Of a DNA stretch of 6,755 bases, positions 1 through 6,423 are shown piece after piece. The first letter of the stretch is position 1, and the number at the start of each line of letters is the position of its first letter. The translations under genes were made by a program, and so were the position numbers. The stretch is from an uncultured Rhodanobacteraceae bacterium (GTDB lineage Bacteria > Pseudomonadota > Gammaproteobacteria > Xanthomonadales > Ahniellaceae). The notes below the pieces were generated by a model. That model saw only the letters and a list, made by a program, of their open reading frames with translations, made no database searches and was not told the origin of the DNA. The stretch lies in assembly GCA_937873105.1 (NCBI GenBank), contig CALMWD010000379.1:1-6755 (forward strand), in the 5' to 3' direction.

Positions 1-1
1 C

Positions 2-349
2 ATCGATGCCGTCGGCGGCCAGGCCACCGAACATCTGGCGCGCTGTCTCGCGGAAGGCGGCACCCTGGTCAACTACGGCGCGATGAGCGGCGAACCCTGC
101 ATGATCTCGCCGGCCTCGTTCGTGTTCCACGACCTCACCCTGCGCGGTTTCTGGCTGGCGCTGTGGTTCCGGAAAGCGAGCCCGCAGCAGCAGATGGCCG
201 TGTACGGCGACCTCGCGCGCCGCATCGCCGCGGGCGAACTGCAAGCGCGCGTGCACGCGACCTACGGCATCGACCGCATCAAGGATGCGGTCGCCGCGGC
301 TGCCGCGGGCGAGCGCTCGGGCAAGATCGTGGTCGTGCCGAACACTTGA
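2..349 (+). CDS. MDR-family reductase, MECR/Etr1-like 2-enoyl thioester reductase (C-terminal part)
   Basis: This is the 3' part of a gene that begins before the window; 115 codons are visible and end at TGA 347-349. The frame opens with IDAVGGQATEHL, which resembles the end of the Rossmann nucleotide-binding fold of medium-chain dehydrogenase/reductases (the D-x-VGG turn). It continues with GGTLVNYGAMSGEP, FHDLTLRGFWLALWF and the closing SGKIVVVPN. The 'LRGFWL..W' segment and its spacing closely match eukaryotic MECR/yeast Etr1, the NADPH-dependent enoyl-ACP/enoyl-CoA reductases. Bacterial homologues are usually annotated as zinc-dependent alcohol dehydrogenase or quinone oxidoreductase. It would be cytosolic. 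The N-terminal catalytic domain is outside the window, so zinc ligands, the catalytic Tyr and the substrate cannot be judged. The ATG at 83 is internal, because the conserved frame runs through it to the window edge. Confidence is high for the family, moderate for the substrate class. Confidence 0.85.
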   Translation: MDAVGGQATEHLARCLAEGGTLVNYGAMSGEPCMISPASFVFHDLTLRGFWLALWFRKASPQQQMAVYGDLARRIAAGELQARVHATYGIDRIKDAVAAAAAGERSGKIVVVPNT

Positions 350-359
350 GTCCGACCCG

Positions 360-382
360 ACGGCCTGATTCGCGGCCGTTTT
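360..382 (+). terminator. Probable rho-independent terminator
   Basis: ACGGCC (360-365) pairs perfectly with GGCCGT (374-379) around an 8-base loop, and the T run 379-382 follows directly. It starts 10 bases after the stop of the reductase gene and ends 41 bases before the peptidase start. The stem is short (6 bp) but all but one of its pairs is G-C. The T tract is short and interrupted (TTTT then CCG then TTT), so termination may be partial. Confidence 0.5.
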
Positions 383-414
383 CCGTTTCAGGCCTGCATC
401 CATCCCAAGCTCGT

Positions 415-418
415 GGAG
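415..418 (+). promoter_or_regulatory. Ribosome binding site of the S41 peptidase gene
   Basis: GGAG lies 5 bases before the ATG at 424. It decides the start: the same frame stays open upstream to 163 or beyond, but that upstream stretch overlaps the reductase gene and reads as arginine- and proline-rich non-protein sequence. Confidence 0.75.
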
Positions 419-423
419 ACACC

Positions 424-3400
424 ATGACAGCGATCCTGCGCCTCAGCCTGCTGGCCCTGGCCTTCGGTTCCACCGTCCATGCCATCGATCGCGCCGACAC
501 GCGCATGCTCGGCGCACCGGCGGCGCACGGCGACCGCCTGGTCTTCACCTACGACAACGACCTCTGGCTGAGCGCACGCGATGGCGGCCCGGCGCGACGC
601 CTGACCCAGGCGCCCGGGACCGAGCAGCGGCCGCGCTTCTCTCCCGACGGCCGCTGGCTCGCGTTCAGCGCCGACTACCACGGCAATGTCGATGTCTACG
701 TGATGCCCGCCGACGGCGGCGAAGTGCGGCGCCTGACCTGGCATCCGGGCGTCGACCTGGTGCGCGGCTTCGCGCCGGGCGGCGACATCGTCTACGAGTC
801 TCAGGAAGGCCCGTTCACGACCCGGCTGGGGGCGCTGCGCACGCTGCCGGTGACGGGCGGCGCGTCGACGCGGCTGCCGGTGCCGAGCGGCTCGCGGGCG
901 GCGATCTCGCCGGACGGGAAGACGCTCGCGTACACGCCGAACCGCGATGGCTTCGCACAGTGGAAACACTATCGCGGCGGCGCGCAAAGCCGCATCCGCC
1001 TGCTGGACCTGGCCGACCTGTCGGTGCGCGACCTGCCCAAGCCCGCGACCGGCAGCAACGACACCGAACCGCTGTGGCTGGGCGAGACCCTGTATTTCGC
1101 CTCGGACCGCGACGGCGAGTTCAATCTCTACCGCTACGACGCCGCCGCGAACGCCGTGGCCGCCGTCACCCGACACGTCGACTTCCCGGTGCGCACGCCC
1201 TCGGCGACCGACGACGGTCGCATCGTCTACGAACAGGGCGGCTACCTGCATCGCTACGACCCGCGCGACGGCGCGACGCGACGCCTGGCGGTGTCCGCCG
1301 CCTCGGACCTGATCGAGACCCGGCCGCGCCGGATCAGCGACCCGAAGTGGCTGAAGCAGGTGAATGCCTCGCCCGACCTCAAGCGCCTGGTCGCGAGTTA
1401 CCGCGGCGAGATCGTCACCCTGCCGGCCGAGAAAGGCGACCCGCGCCTGCTCACGCGCAGCAGCGGCGCCCACGACCAATGGCCGGTGTGGTCGCCGGAC
1501 GGCCGGCAGATCGCCTGGTTCTCGGATGCCGGCGGCGAATACGCGCTGATGCTGGCCGCCCAGGACGGCCGCACCGAACCGCGCCGCTATCCGCTCCGGG
1601 GGGCCGGCTTCTACGACCAGCCGGTGTTCGCGCCGGACGGTCGCCGCATCGCCTATCAGGACAACAGCCAGTCGCTGTGGGTGATCGATCTCGACAGCGG
1701 CGCGCAGACCAAGGTCGCCAGCGAGCGCAGCTATTCGCCGGTCCGCGCCATGACCGCGCAGTGGTCGCCGGATTCGCGCTGGCTGGCCTACACCGTCGAA
1801 CGCACCGGCGTGATCCGCGCCGTGTACGCCTGGTCGGTGGCGCGCAACGAAAGCATCGCCATCACCGACGGACTGTCGGACATGGTCGAACCGGTGTTCG
1901 ATGCCAACGGCGAGTTCCTCTACGTGCTCGCCTCGACCGACGCCGGCCCGAGCCGCGACTGGTTCTCGCAGATCAATCTCGACGCGCGCGCGACCTATGC
2001 CCTGTACGCGATCACGCTGCGCAGCGACGGTCCGGACGCGAACGCGCCGCAAAGCGATGAAGTCGCCACCGGCGACGCCGCGCCCGAGGCGAAGTCCGAA
2101 GCCGAGCCCAAGACGCCGACGGTGCGCATCGACGCCGAACGCATCGGCGACCGCATCGTCGCCCTGCCGACCGGCAGCGGCCATCGCCGCGCCCTGGCCG
2201 CCGGCGCCAGCGGCGAGGTGTATTTCATCGACATGGCCGCCCCGGCCTCGGCCGAGGGCGAATCGCCCGCGGGCGAACTGAAGCGCTACCACCGCGACAA
2301 GCGCGAGACCAAGACCCTGGCGTCCGGCGTGGCCGAATACCGGCTGTCGAAGGATGGCAAGCGCATCGCCTGGCGCGTCGGCAGCGACTGGTTCATCGCC
2401 GAGGTCGCCGACAGCCTGCCGGCCGGCAAGGGCAAGGTCGCGCTCGACAAGCTCGCCGTCGAGATCGACCCGCGCGCGGAATGGGCGCAGATCCTCGACG
2501 AGGCCTGGCGCATCAACCGCGATTATTTCTACGCGACCAACTACCACGGCGCCGACTGGCCGGCGATGCGCGAGAAGTACCGCGCCTTCCTGCCGCACCT
2601 GGCGACGCGCAACGATCTCGACGACGTGCTGCGGCAAATGATGAGCGAGCTCGCGGTCGGGCACAGCTTCCTGTCGCCCGGCGACAACGCCTTCGCGCCG
2701 GCCAAGGTCGGCGTCGGCCTGCTCGGCGCCGACTTCGCCATCGAACAGGGCCGCTATCGCTTCAAGCGCATCCTCGGCGGCCTGAACTGGAATCCGGAAC
2801 TGCGCTCGCCGCTGCGGGCGCCCGGCGTGCGCGTCGACGAAGGCGACTTCCTGCTCGCCGTCGACGGCGTCGAGCTGCGCGCCGATCGCAGTCCCTACGC
2901 CGCGCTCGAAGGCCGCGCCGGCCGCCAGGTGCGATTGCGCGTGGGACCGAACCCGGACGGCAGCGGCGCCCGCGACGTCGTGGTGGTGCCGATCGACTCG
3001 GAGAACGCGCTGCGTTATCGCGACTGGGTCGAGGGCAACCTGCGTTACGTCACCGAGAAGAGCGGCGGCCGCCTCGCCTACGTGCACGTGCCCGACACCG
3101 CCGAGTCCGGCCACGCCAGCTTCAAGCGCTACTTCTATCCGCAGACCGACCGCCAGGGCCTGATCCTCGACGAGCGCTTCAACGGCGGCGGCCTGGTGGC
3201 CGACTACTACATCGACACCCTGCGTCGACCCTTCGTGTCGCGCTGGGTACTGCGTTATGGCGAGGACCTGGCGACGCCGCGCGGCGCGATCTTCGGGCCC
3301 AAGGTCATGATCACCGACGAAACCGCCGGCTCCGGCGGCGACCTGCTGCCCTGGATGTTCCGTCGTTTCGAACTCGGTCCCATCGTCGGCAAGCGCACCT

Positions 3401-3669
3401 GGGGCGGGCTGGTCGGCATCCTCGGTTACCCGGCCCTGGTCGACGGCGGCCAGGTGACCGCGCCCAATCTCGCGATCTGGACCGAGCGCGGCTTCGAGGT
3501 CGAGAACGAGGGCGTGGCGCCGGACATCGAGGTCGAGCAGGATCCGAAGGCGGTGGCCGAAGGCCGCGATCCGCAGCTCGACCGCGCCATCGAGGTCGCG
3601 CTCAAGGCGCTCGACGCGCAACCGGCCACGAAGCCGCAGCGCCCGCCGTTCCCGGAACGCGCACGCTGA
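424..3669 (+). CDS. Secreted Tricorn-protease homologue, S41 family peptidase
   Basis: This encodes a 1081-residue protein, close to the length of archaeal Tricorn (about 1070). The ATG at 424 is chosen because GGAG (415-418) sits 5 bases upstream and a clear signal peptide follows (hydrophobic 5-18, likely cleavage after VHA, residue 20), placing it in the periplasm. PD40/beta-propeller repeats carry the SPDG signature near residues 73, 162, 357, 403 and 448. A low-complexity acidic linker spans about 538-562. The helical C1 region begins near 685, the PDZ domain covers about 760-860, and the S41 core about 875-1050. Likely catalytic residues are His747 (VGHSF), nucleophile Ser970 (AGSGGD) and Glu1027 (EVENEG), matching the order and spacing of Tricorn H746, S965 and E1023. 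Known family members degrade peptides. The residue before the His is Gly746, where Tricorn has Ser745. The gene seems to be its own transcription unit, flanked by hairpins. No export partner is adjacent. Confidence 0.95.
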   Translation: MTAILRLSLLALAFGSTVHAIDRADTRMLGAPAAHGDRLVFTYDNDLWLSARDGGPARRLTQAPGTEQRPRFSPDGRWLAFSADYHGNVDVYVMPADGGEVRRLTWHPGVDLVRGFAPGGDIVYESQEGPFTTRLGALRTLPVTGGASTRLPVPSGSRAAISPDGKTLAYTPNRDGFAQWKHYRGGAQSRIRLLDLADLSVRDLPKPATGSNDTEPLWLGETLYFASDRDGEFNLYRYDAAANAVAAVTRHVDFPVRTPSATDDGRIVYEQGGYLHRYDPRDGATRRLAVSAASDLIETRPRRISDPKWLKQVNASPDLKRLVASYRGEIVTLPAEKGDPRLLTRSSGAHDQWPVWSPDGRQIAWFSDAGGEYALMLAAQDGRTEPRRYPLRGAGFYDQPVFAPDGRRIAYQDNSQSLWVIDLDSGAQTKVASERSYSPVRAMTAQWSPDSRWLAYTVERTGVIRAVYAWSVARNESIAITDGLSDMVEPVFDANGEFLYVLASTDAGPSRDWFSQINLDARATYALYAITLRSDGPDANAPQSDEVATGDAAPEAKSEAEPKTPTVRIDAERIGDRIVALPTGSGHRRALAAGASGEVYFIDMAAPASAEGESPAGELKRYHRDKRETKTLASGVAEYRLSKDGKRIAWRVGSDWFIAEVADSLPAGKGKVALDKLAVEIDPRAEWAQILDEAWRINRDYFYATNYHGADWPAMREKYRAFLPHLATRNDLDDVLRQMMSELAVGHSFLSPGDNAFAPAKVGVGLLGADFAIEQGRYRFKRILGGLNWNPELRSPLRAPGVRVDEGDFLLAVDGVELRADRSPYAALEGRAGRQVRLRVGPNPDGSGARDVVVVPIDSENALRYRDWVEGNLRYVTEKSGGRLAYVHVPDTAESGHASFKRYFYPQTDRQGLILDERFNGGGLVADYYIDTLRRPFVSRWVLRYGEDLATPRGAIFGPKVMITDETAGSGGDLLPWMFRRFELGPIVGKRTWGGLVGILGYPALVDGGQVTAPNLAIWTERGFEVENEGVAPDIEVEQDPKAVAEGRDPQLDRAIEVALKALDAQPATKPQRPPFPERAR

Positions 3670-3675
3670 GTACAG

Positions 3676-3707
3676 GCACCGGTGCAGCGCAATCGCTGTG
3701 CCGGTGC
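3676..3707. terminator. Strong hairpin after the S41 gene, possible terminator or mRNA 3' end
   Basis: GCACCGG (3676-3682) pairs with CCGGTGC (3701-3707). Two G-T wobbles follow (3683-3684 with 3699-3700), then CAGCG (3685-3689) pairs with CGCTG (3694-3698), leaving a CAAT tetraloop. This gives a continuous 14-bp stem starting 6 bases after the peptidase stop codon. No T run follows (GAGCAGATCG), so it is not a textbook intrinsic terminator. It may protect the mRNA 3' end, assist factor-dependent termination, or be a small palindromic repeat. The structure is seen directly; the role is inference. Confidence 0.5.
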
Positions 3708-3735
3708 GAGCAGATCGATGTGCTGGTCCATATCA

Positions 3736-3758
3736 GTCCGCTTTCGGCCGAAGCGGAC
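3736..3758. repeat. Palindromic intergenic element, probable copy of a dispersed repeat
   Basis: GTCCGCTT (3736-3743) pairs with AAGCGGAC (3751-3758) around TCGGCCG; the inner TTCGGCCGAA is itself a perfect palindrome. It lies in the non-coding gap. Its spurious translations on the two strands read like 'PLSAEAD' and 'VRFRPKRT'/'VRFGRKRT', which resemble short junk ORFs (with PKRT or GGKAD strings) that I recall being annotated in many proteobacterial genomes. That points to a multi-copy element. The recollection is not verified here. GTTCTT follows, so terminator activity is also possible. Confidence 0.45.
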
Positions 3759-3895
3759 GTTCTTCCGCAATCAAAGTCATCGTGATGTTCGACGGTGGGC
3801 AGACCGCGCATTGATCGCAGCAACTGATGCGAGCAAGATCGGGGCCAGTATATCTACAGCTTCGTCATTCGCCGCTGTTGCGGTACCGGTCGTTG

Positions 3896-3901
3896 TATCT
3901 T
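3896..3901 (+). promoter_or_regulatory. Possible -10 element of a leaderless promoter for the membrane operon
   Basis: TATCTT ends 6 bases before the ATG at 3908, so transcription would start at or next to the A of the start codon. This fits the absence of any Shine-Dalgarno sequence there. No good -35 box is seen at 16-18 bases upstream; the nearest candidate, TTGCGG (3878-3883), is only 12 bases away. The call is weak. TATATC at 3849-3854 is an alternative that would give a leader of about 45-50 bases. Confidence 0.25.
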
Positions 3902-3907
3902 GCCTGC

Positions 3908-4663
3908 ATGGTGCAATTCTCCGCCCCGATGTTGATCGCACTCGCCGTGCCACTCACCTACATGGCGATGGTGGCGATCGAGCGTTTTCTTCGCACGGGA
4001 TGGGCCTGGCCGGAGCAACGCGGCTGGCAGGTGACGGGCGCGGTCTGTTTCATGCTGCTTTGCATTATCAATGCGCTGGTGTCCACGACCATGGGACGCC
4101 TGCTGCCGCACGTGCACCTGTTCGACGGCGCGGGATGGGGCAGCGCGATCGGCACGGGGGTCGGGTATCTGCTGCTGTCGCTGGGCAATGCAGCGCTGCA
4201 TGGGGCGTATCACCGCTTCGACTTCCTTTGGCGACATGTCCATCAACTCCACCATGCACCGGCCCGGCTCGACGTCGCCGGCGTGATGTACCAGACGCCG
4301 TGGGAGATGGCGGCCAACGCGGTGCTCTTTTTCGTGGTGACACGTCCTGTCCTCGGCCTCGATCCCGTAGCGACCCTGCTGTGCGCGTACCTCGGTGCGT
4401 TCTACGGCATGTTCCAGCACTTCAACGCGCGCACCGCGCGCTGGCTCGGCTGGTTCATCCAACGACCCGAAGCGCATTGCGAACACCATCGGCGCGGCGT
4501 CCACGCCCGCAATTACAGCGACTTGCCACTGTGGGACATGCTCGCGGGCACCTGGACCAATCCCGCGGGCTTCGACGGCGATCTGGGTTTCGAGCCGCAC
4601 AATGCCACGCGCGTGGGCGAGATGTTGCGCGGCCGCGATGTCGAAGCTAAGCCCCGCAGATGA
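3908..4663 (+). CDS. Sterol desaturase / fatty acid hydroxylase family membrane protein
   Basis: The 251-residue protein is a di-iron membrane oxygenase of the fatty acid hydroxylase superfamily. The histidine boxes are complete: H98-x3-H102 (HGAYH), H110-x-H112-x2-HH115-116 (HVHQLHH), H171 (QHFN), and H190-x2-HH193-194 (HCEHH), followed by the usual NYSDLPLWDMLAGTW end. Hydrophobic segments lie near 7-26, 44-64, 78-97, 133-148 and 154-172, with the His boxes expected on the cytosolic face. Family members use O2 to hydroxylate or desaturate lipid chains, sterols or alkylglycerols; the substrate here is unknown. The ATG at 3908 is preferred over 3827 because the protein then starts with a hydrophobic helix; neither has a Shine-Dalgarno sequence, and ATG 3929 is a third option. 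It is the first gene of a packed run, and its stop overlaps the next start by 4 bases (ATGA). Confidence 0.9.
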   Translation: MVQFSAPMLIALAVPLTYMAMVAIERFLRTGWAWPEQRGWQVTGAVCFMLLCIINALVSTTMGRLLPHVHLFDGAGWGSAIGTGVGYLLLSLGNAALHGAYHRFDFLWRHVHQLHHAPARLDVAGVMYQTPWEMAANAVLFFVVTRPVLGLDPVATLLCAYLGAFYGMFQHFNARTARWLGWFIQRPEAHCEHHRRGVHARNYSDLPLWDMLAGTWTNPAGFDGDLGFEPHNATRVGEMLRGRDVEAKPRR

Positions 4664-5316
4664 GTATCGCCTCGCCCGCAGTCCGAGCGCAGAGGCATGC
4701 CTTCCCCGTGCTGCGCTGGTGCGTGCTTGCTTGGCTCGCGATCTATATGCCTGTCTACGCACACGCTTACGGCGTTTGGCACTTCCTGATGTTGTGCAAC
4801 CTTGGCGTGCTGTTGACCGCCGCCGGCATCCTGTTCGATCGCCCCATCTTGCTTGCGAGCCAGGCGGTGGCGGCGCCCGGCATCTTCGCGCTGTGGATCA
4901 TCGACGCGGGAGCGCGGCTGGCGATCGGCACACACCTGCACGGCGGTACGGCCTACATGTGGGATCCCTCGATTCCGATGCTCGCACGCGTGCTTTCGCT
5001 GTTTCACCTCGCGTGGCCTTTCGTGCTCGCCTGGACTTTGAACAAGCGCGGGTTCGACCGTCGTGGGCTGGCGTTGCAGGCGGTGATTGCCACGGCGGCG
5101 TTCGTTATCGCGATCGTCGTTGCGCCACAGGCGGAAAACCTGCAGTACGTATGGCATGCCCCCGGCGCCGCCGCGCCAATCGATGCGCCCTGGCCGTACG
5201 CCGCGAGACACTTGGTCGTCCTCTTCGTCGCGATCTATCTGCCCACCTGGTTGCTGTTGCGCGCGTGCTTCGCACCCGGCGGCCCGAACGCGCTGCGTCG
5301 CTTTCGACTACCATGA
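4660..5316 (+). CDS. Uncharacterised six-helix membrane protein
   Basis: The 218-residue protein has about six hydrophobic segments (roughly 18-36, 41-58, 63-82, 103-127, 137-155, 182-202). The stretch WDPSIPMLARVLSLFH, then a proline-containing helix, NKRGFDRRGLALQ and AENLQYVW resembles a widespread bacterial 'membrane-associated' family of unknown function that I recall having 'SLFH..LP', 'GYDRRAL..Q' and 'ENINWV' at the same spacing; this match is from memory. Polar residues placed for possible function are N47, D60, H92 and H94 (THLHGG), H116 and N160. No catalytic motif is known to me. The start overlaps the stop of the desaturase gene (ATGA at 4660-4663), so translation is probably coupled, and no separate Shine-Dalgarno sequence is obvious. 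The next gene starts 4 bases after its stop. By context it may act with the lipid-modifying enzymes on either side, but that is inference. Confidence 0.8.
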   Translation: MSIASPAVRAQRHAFPVLRWCVLAWLAIYMPVYAHAYGVWHFLMLCNLGVLLTAAGILFDRPILLASQAVAAPGIFALWIIDAGARLAIGTHLHGGTAYMWDPSIPMLARVLSLFHLAWPFVLAWTLNKRGFDRRGLALQAVIATAAFVIAIVVAPQAENLQYVWHAPGAAAPIDAPWPYAARHLVVLFVAIYLPTWLLLRACFAPGGPNALRRFRLP

Positions 5317-5320
5317 GCCG

Positions 5321-5692
5321 ATGAGCGATCCCGCCCTGATGCCCACCGCCGGCCAGAAGATCCTGTTGGTGGCAAGCCTGCTGCCCTATCTCTCGCTGGC
5401 CCTGTACGACGGGTGGTTGCATGAGAAGACGCGTCGCGTACCACGTGTCGAACAGACACTGCACGGGACCCTGTTCGTCACGGGCACTGCCTTCGTCTTC
5501 GGCGTGTTCACGGTGCGCATGTGGCTCGCGTTGCCCGCCCTCGCGGTGTTCGCATGTGCAGCGCTCGCCGATGAGTGGGGCTTTCACGCGCCACTCGAAG
5601 CACGCGAACGACGGTTGCACCACATCGCGTACGCCTGTTTCGCCGGGTTCATCGCTGTTGCGGTCGGCATCGGAGCGTTGCGTTGGCCGTGA
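5321..5692 (+). CDS. Small four-helix membrane protein with clustered His and acidic residues
   Basis: The 123-residue protein has four predicted helices (about 13-29, 45-62, 65-83, 100-120). I do not recognise its family. Charged and His residues fall at the helix ends: D30-x3-H34 after helix 1, E44-x3-H48 at the start of helix 2, D84-E85-x3-H89 after helix 3, then E93 and H100-H101 at the start of helix 4. With this topology all of them lie on the same membrane side. The adjoining basic residues (K36, R38, R39, R42, and R96, R98, R99 nearby) suggest that side is the cytoplasm. This would suit a membrane metal site, but no metal is shown. ATG 5321 is chosen because it is 4 bases after the previous stop; ATG 5339 in the same frame is an alternative and would still keep all four helices. 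The stop overlaps the next gene's GTG start by 4 bases. Confidence 0.75.
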   Translation: MSDPALMPTAGQKILLVASLLPYLSLALYDGWLHEKTRRVPRVEQTLHGTLFVTGTAFVFGVFTVRMWLALPALAVFACAALADEWGFHAPLEARERRLHHIAYACFAGFIAVAVGIGALRWP

Positions 5693-6423
5693 CATGGGAC
5701 CTGCAGCTCGCCTATTCGGGCATGGTGGCGCTCGGATTGGTGTTGTTGTTGGTCTTTCGCCCCGCAGGCCAATACGGCACGCGAGAGCGCAGGCAGTACT
5801 GGCGCCTGCAGGCGATCACGCTCGTCGCGGCCTTGTTGGGTGCGAAGTTCGCCGTGTTGATGGGCGATGGGCGCTGGCCACTGGTGCCCTTCGATGATTG
5901 GGTAGGGTTGATGTTGTCGGGCCGTTCGATCGTCGGCGCGCTCCTGTTTGGCTTCCTGGCGGCCGAAGCCGCGAAGCCCCTGCTGCGCTATCCGCTGCCT
6001 CCCAACGACCGCTTCGCGATGTTGTTGCCGTTCTCGATTGGCACCGGGCGGCTCGGGTGCTGGCTCGCCGGTTGCTGCGTGGGCGTCGAATCCGACGGGC
6101 CGTTGTCGCTGGTCGGCATTGACGGTGTATCGCGGATCCCCGCGCCGCTGATCGAGATGCTGTTCCATCTGCTCGGCGGTCTCGCGTTGCTCGTACTGTT
6201 CCGCCAGGGACGCATGCGTGGCCGATTGTTCGCGTTGTACCTGGTGGCCTACGGCGTGTTCCGCGTCGTTTCCGAGTACTGGCGCATCACACCGAAGGAC
6301 TTCGGTGGCTGGTCCGCGTACCAGTGGCTCGCGCTCGCGATGGTGATTGCCGGTTGCGCGGCGCTGTATGCGCGGCGTGATTCGGGCATCATCGGCGCGT
6401 CACTGGAGAGGGGGACGCCGTGA
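5689..6423 (+). CDS. Lgt-like protein (prolipoprotein diacylglyceryl transferase superfamily, divergent)
   Basis: The 244-residue multi-pass inner-membrane protein is read from GTG 5689, whose GTGA overlaps the previous stop; GGAG (5672-5675) is 13 bases upstream, a long spacing. ATG 5722 is an alternative start. Lgt-type landmarks are in order: GRSIVGALL (78-86) where Lgt has S-x-HGG, GTGRLGCWLAGCCVG (118-132) where Lgt has GRIGNF-x-N-x-E, PAPLIEMLFH (151-160) matching the P-x-QLYE region, and YGVFRVVSEYWR (188-199) matching YG-x-FR-x3-EF-x-R. True Lgt moves diacylglycerol from phosphatidylglycerol to the lipobox cysteine. Here R121, R192 and E196 seem kept, but the HGG histidine is V82, the Asn is C124 and the Glu is C129. 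It is therefore unlikely to be the housekeeping Lgt and may act on another acceptor or lipid. GTGA overlap with the following gene implies coupled translation. Confidence 0.85.
   Translation: MTWDLQLAYSGMVALGLVLLLVFRPAGQYGTRERRQYWRLQAITLVAALLGAKFAVLMGDGRWPLVPFDDWVGLMLSGRSIVGALLFGFLAAEAAKPLLRYPLPPNDRFAMLLPFSIGTGRLGCWLAGCCVGVESDGPLSLVGIDGVSRIPAPLIEMLFHLLGGLALLVLFRQGRMRGRLFALYLVAYGVFRVVSEYWRITPKDFGGWSAYQWLALAMVIAGCAALYARRDSGIIGASLERGTP
6405..6414 (+). promoter_or_regulatory. Ribosome binding site that supports the GTG start at 6420
   Basis: The purine run GGAGAGGGGG lies 5 bases before GTG 6420, inside the end of the Lgt-like gene. It is the strongest Shine-Dalgarno sequence in the downstream operon and supports the small ORF being a real, well-translated gene. 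Confidence 0.65.

Larger units (their letters stand above)
3670..3907. other. Non-coding gap between the peptidase gene and the membrane-protein operon
   Basis: These 238 bases hold no convincing gene. Two inverted repeats lie in the first 90 bases (3676-3707 and 3736-3758). The rest is less GC-rich than its surroundings, with a TATATC box (3849-3854) and a TATCTT box (3896-3901) that could be -10 elements. No tRNA fold or riboswitch-like pattern was seen. The open frames crossing it have no Shine-Dalgarno sequence and no family resemblance. Confidence 0.6.

Noticed and set aside
163..423. Upstream extension of the peptidase reading frame
   Set aside because: It overlaps the conserved reductase gene in another frame and reads as Arg/Pro-rich sequence; the signal peptide and Shine-Dalgarno sequence both place the start at 424.
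388..3621. A 1077-codon open frame on the minus strand, antisense to the peptidase gene
   Set aside because: The strong GC third-position bias of the + strand gene keeps this frame free of stops. Its translation is a low-complexity Arg/Ala/Val/Gly mix with no domain, signal or membrane pattern, while the + strand gene is clearly a Tricorn homologue.
2481..3785. Long + strand frame of 434 codons inside and beyond the peptidase gene
   Set aside because: An arginine-rich shadow of the S41 coding frame with no recognisable domain.
3827..3907. 27-residue N-terminal extension of the desaturase protein
   Set aside because: No Shine-Dalgarno sequence, a polar Arg-rich extension, and the family normally begins near the first hydrophobic helix. 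Not fully excluded.
3682..4650. + strand frame of 322 codons across the gap and desaturase gene
   Set aside because: It competes with the desaturase frame that has complete His boxes; its own translation is Arg/Ala/Pro-rich with no motif.
3854..4762. Minus-strand frames opposite the desaturase gene and its neighbours
   Set aside because: Compositional shadows; no start signals or protein-family features.
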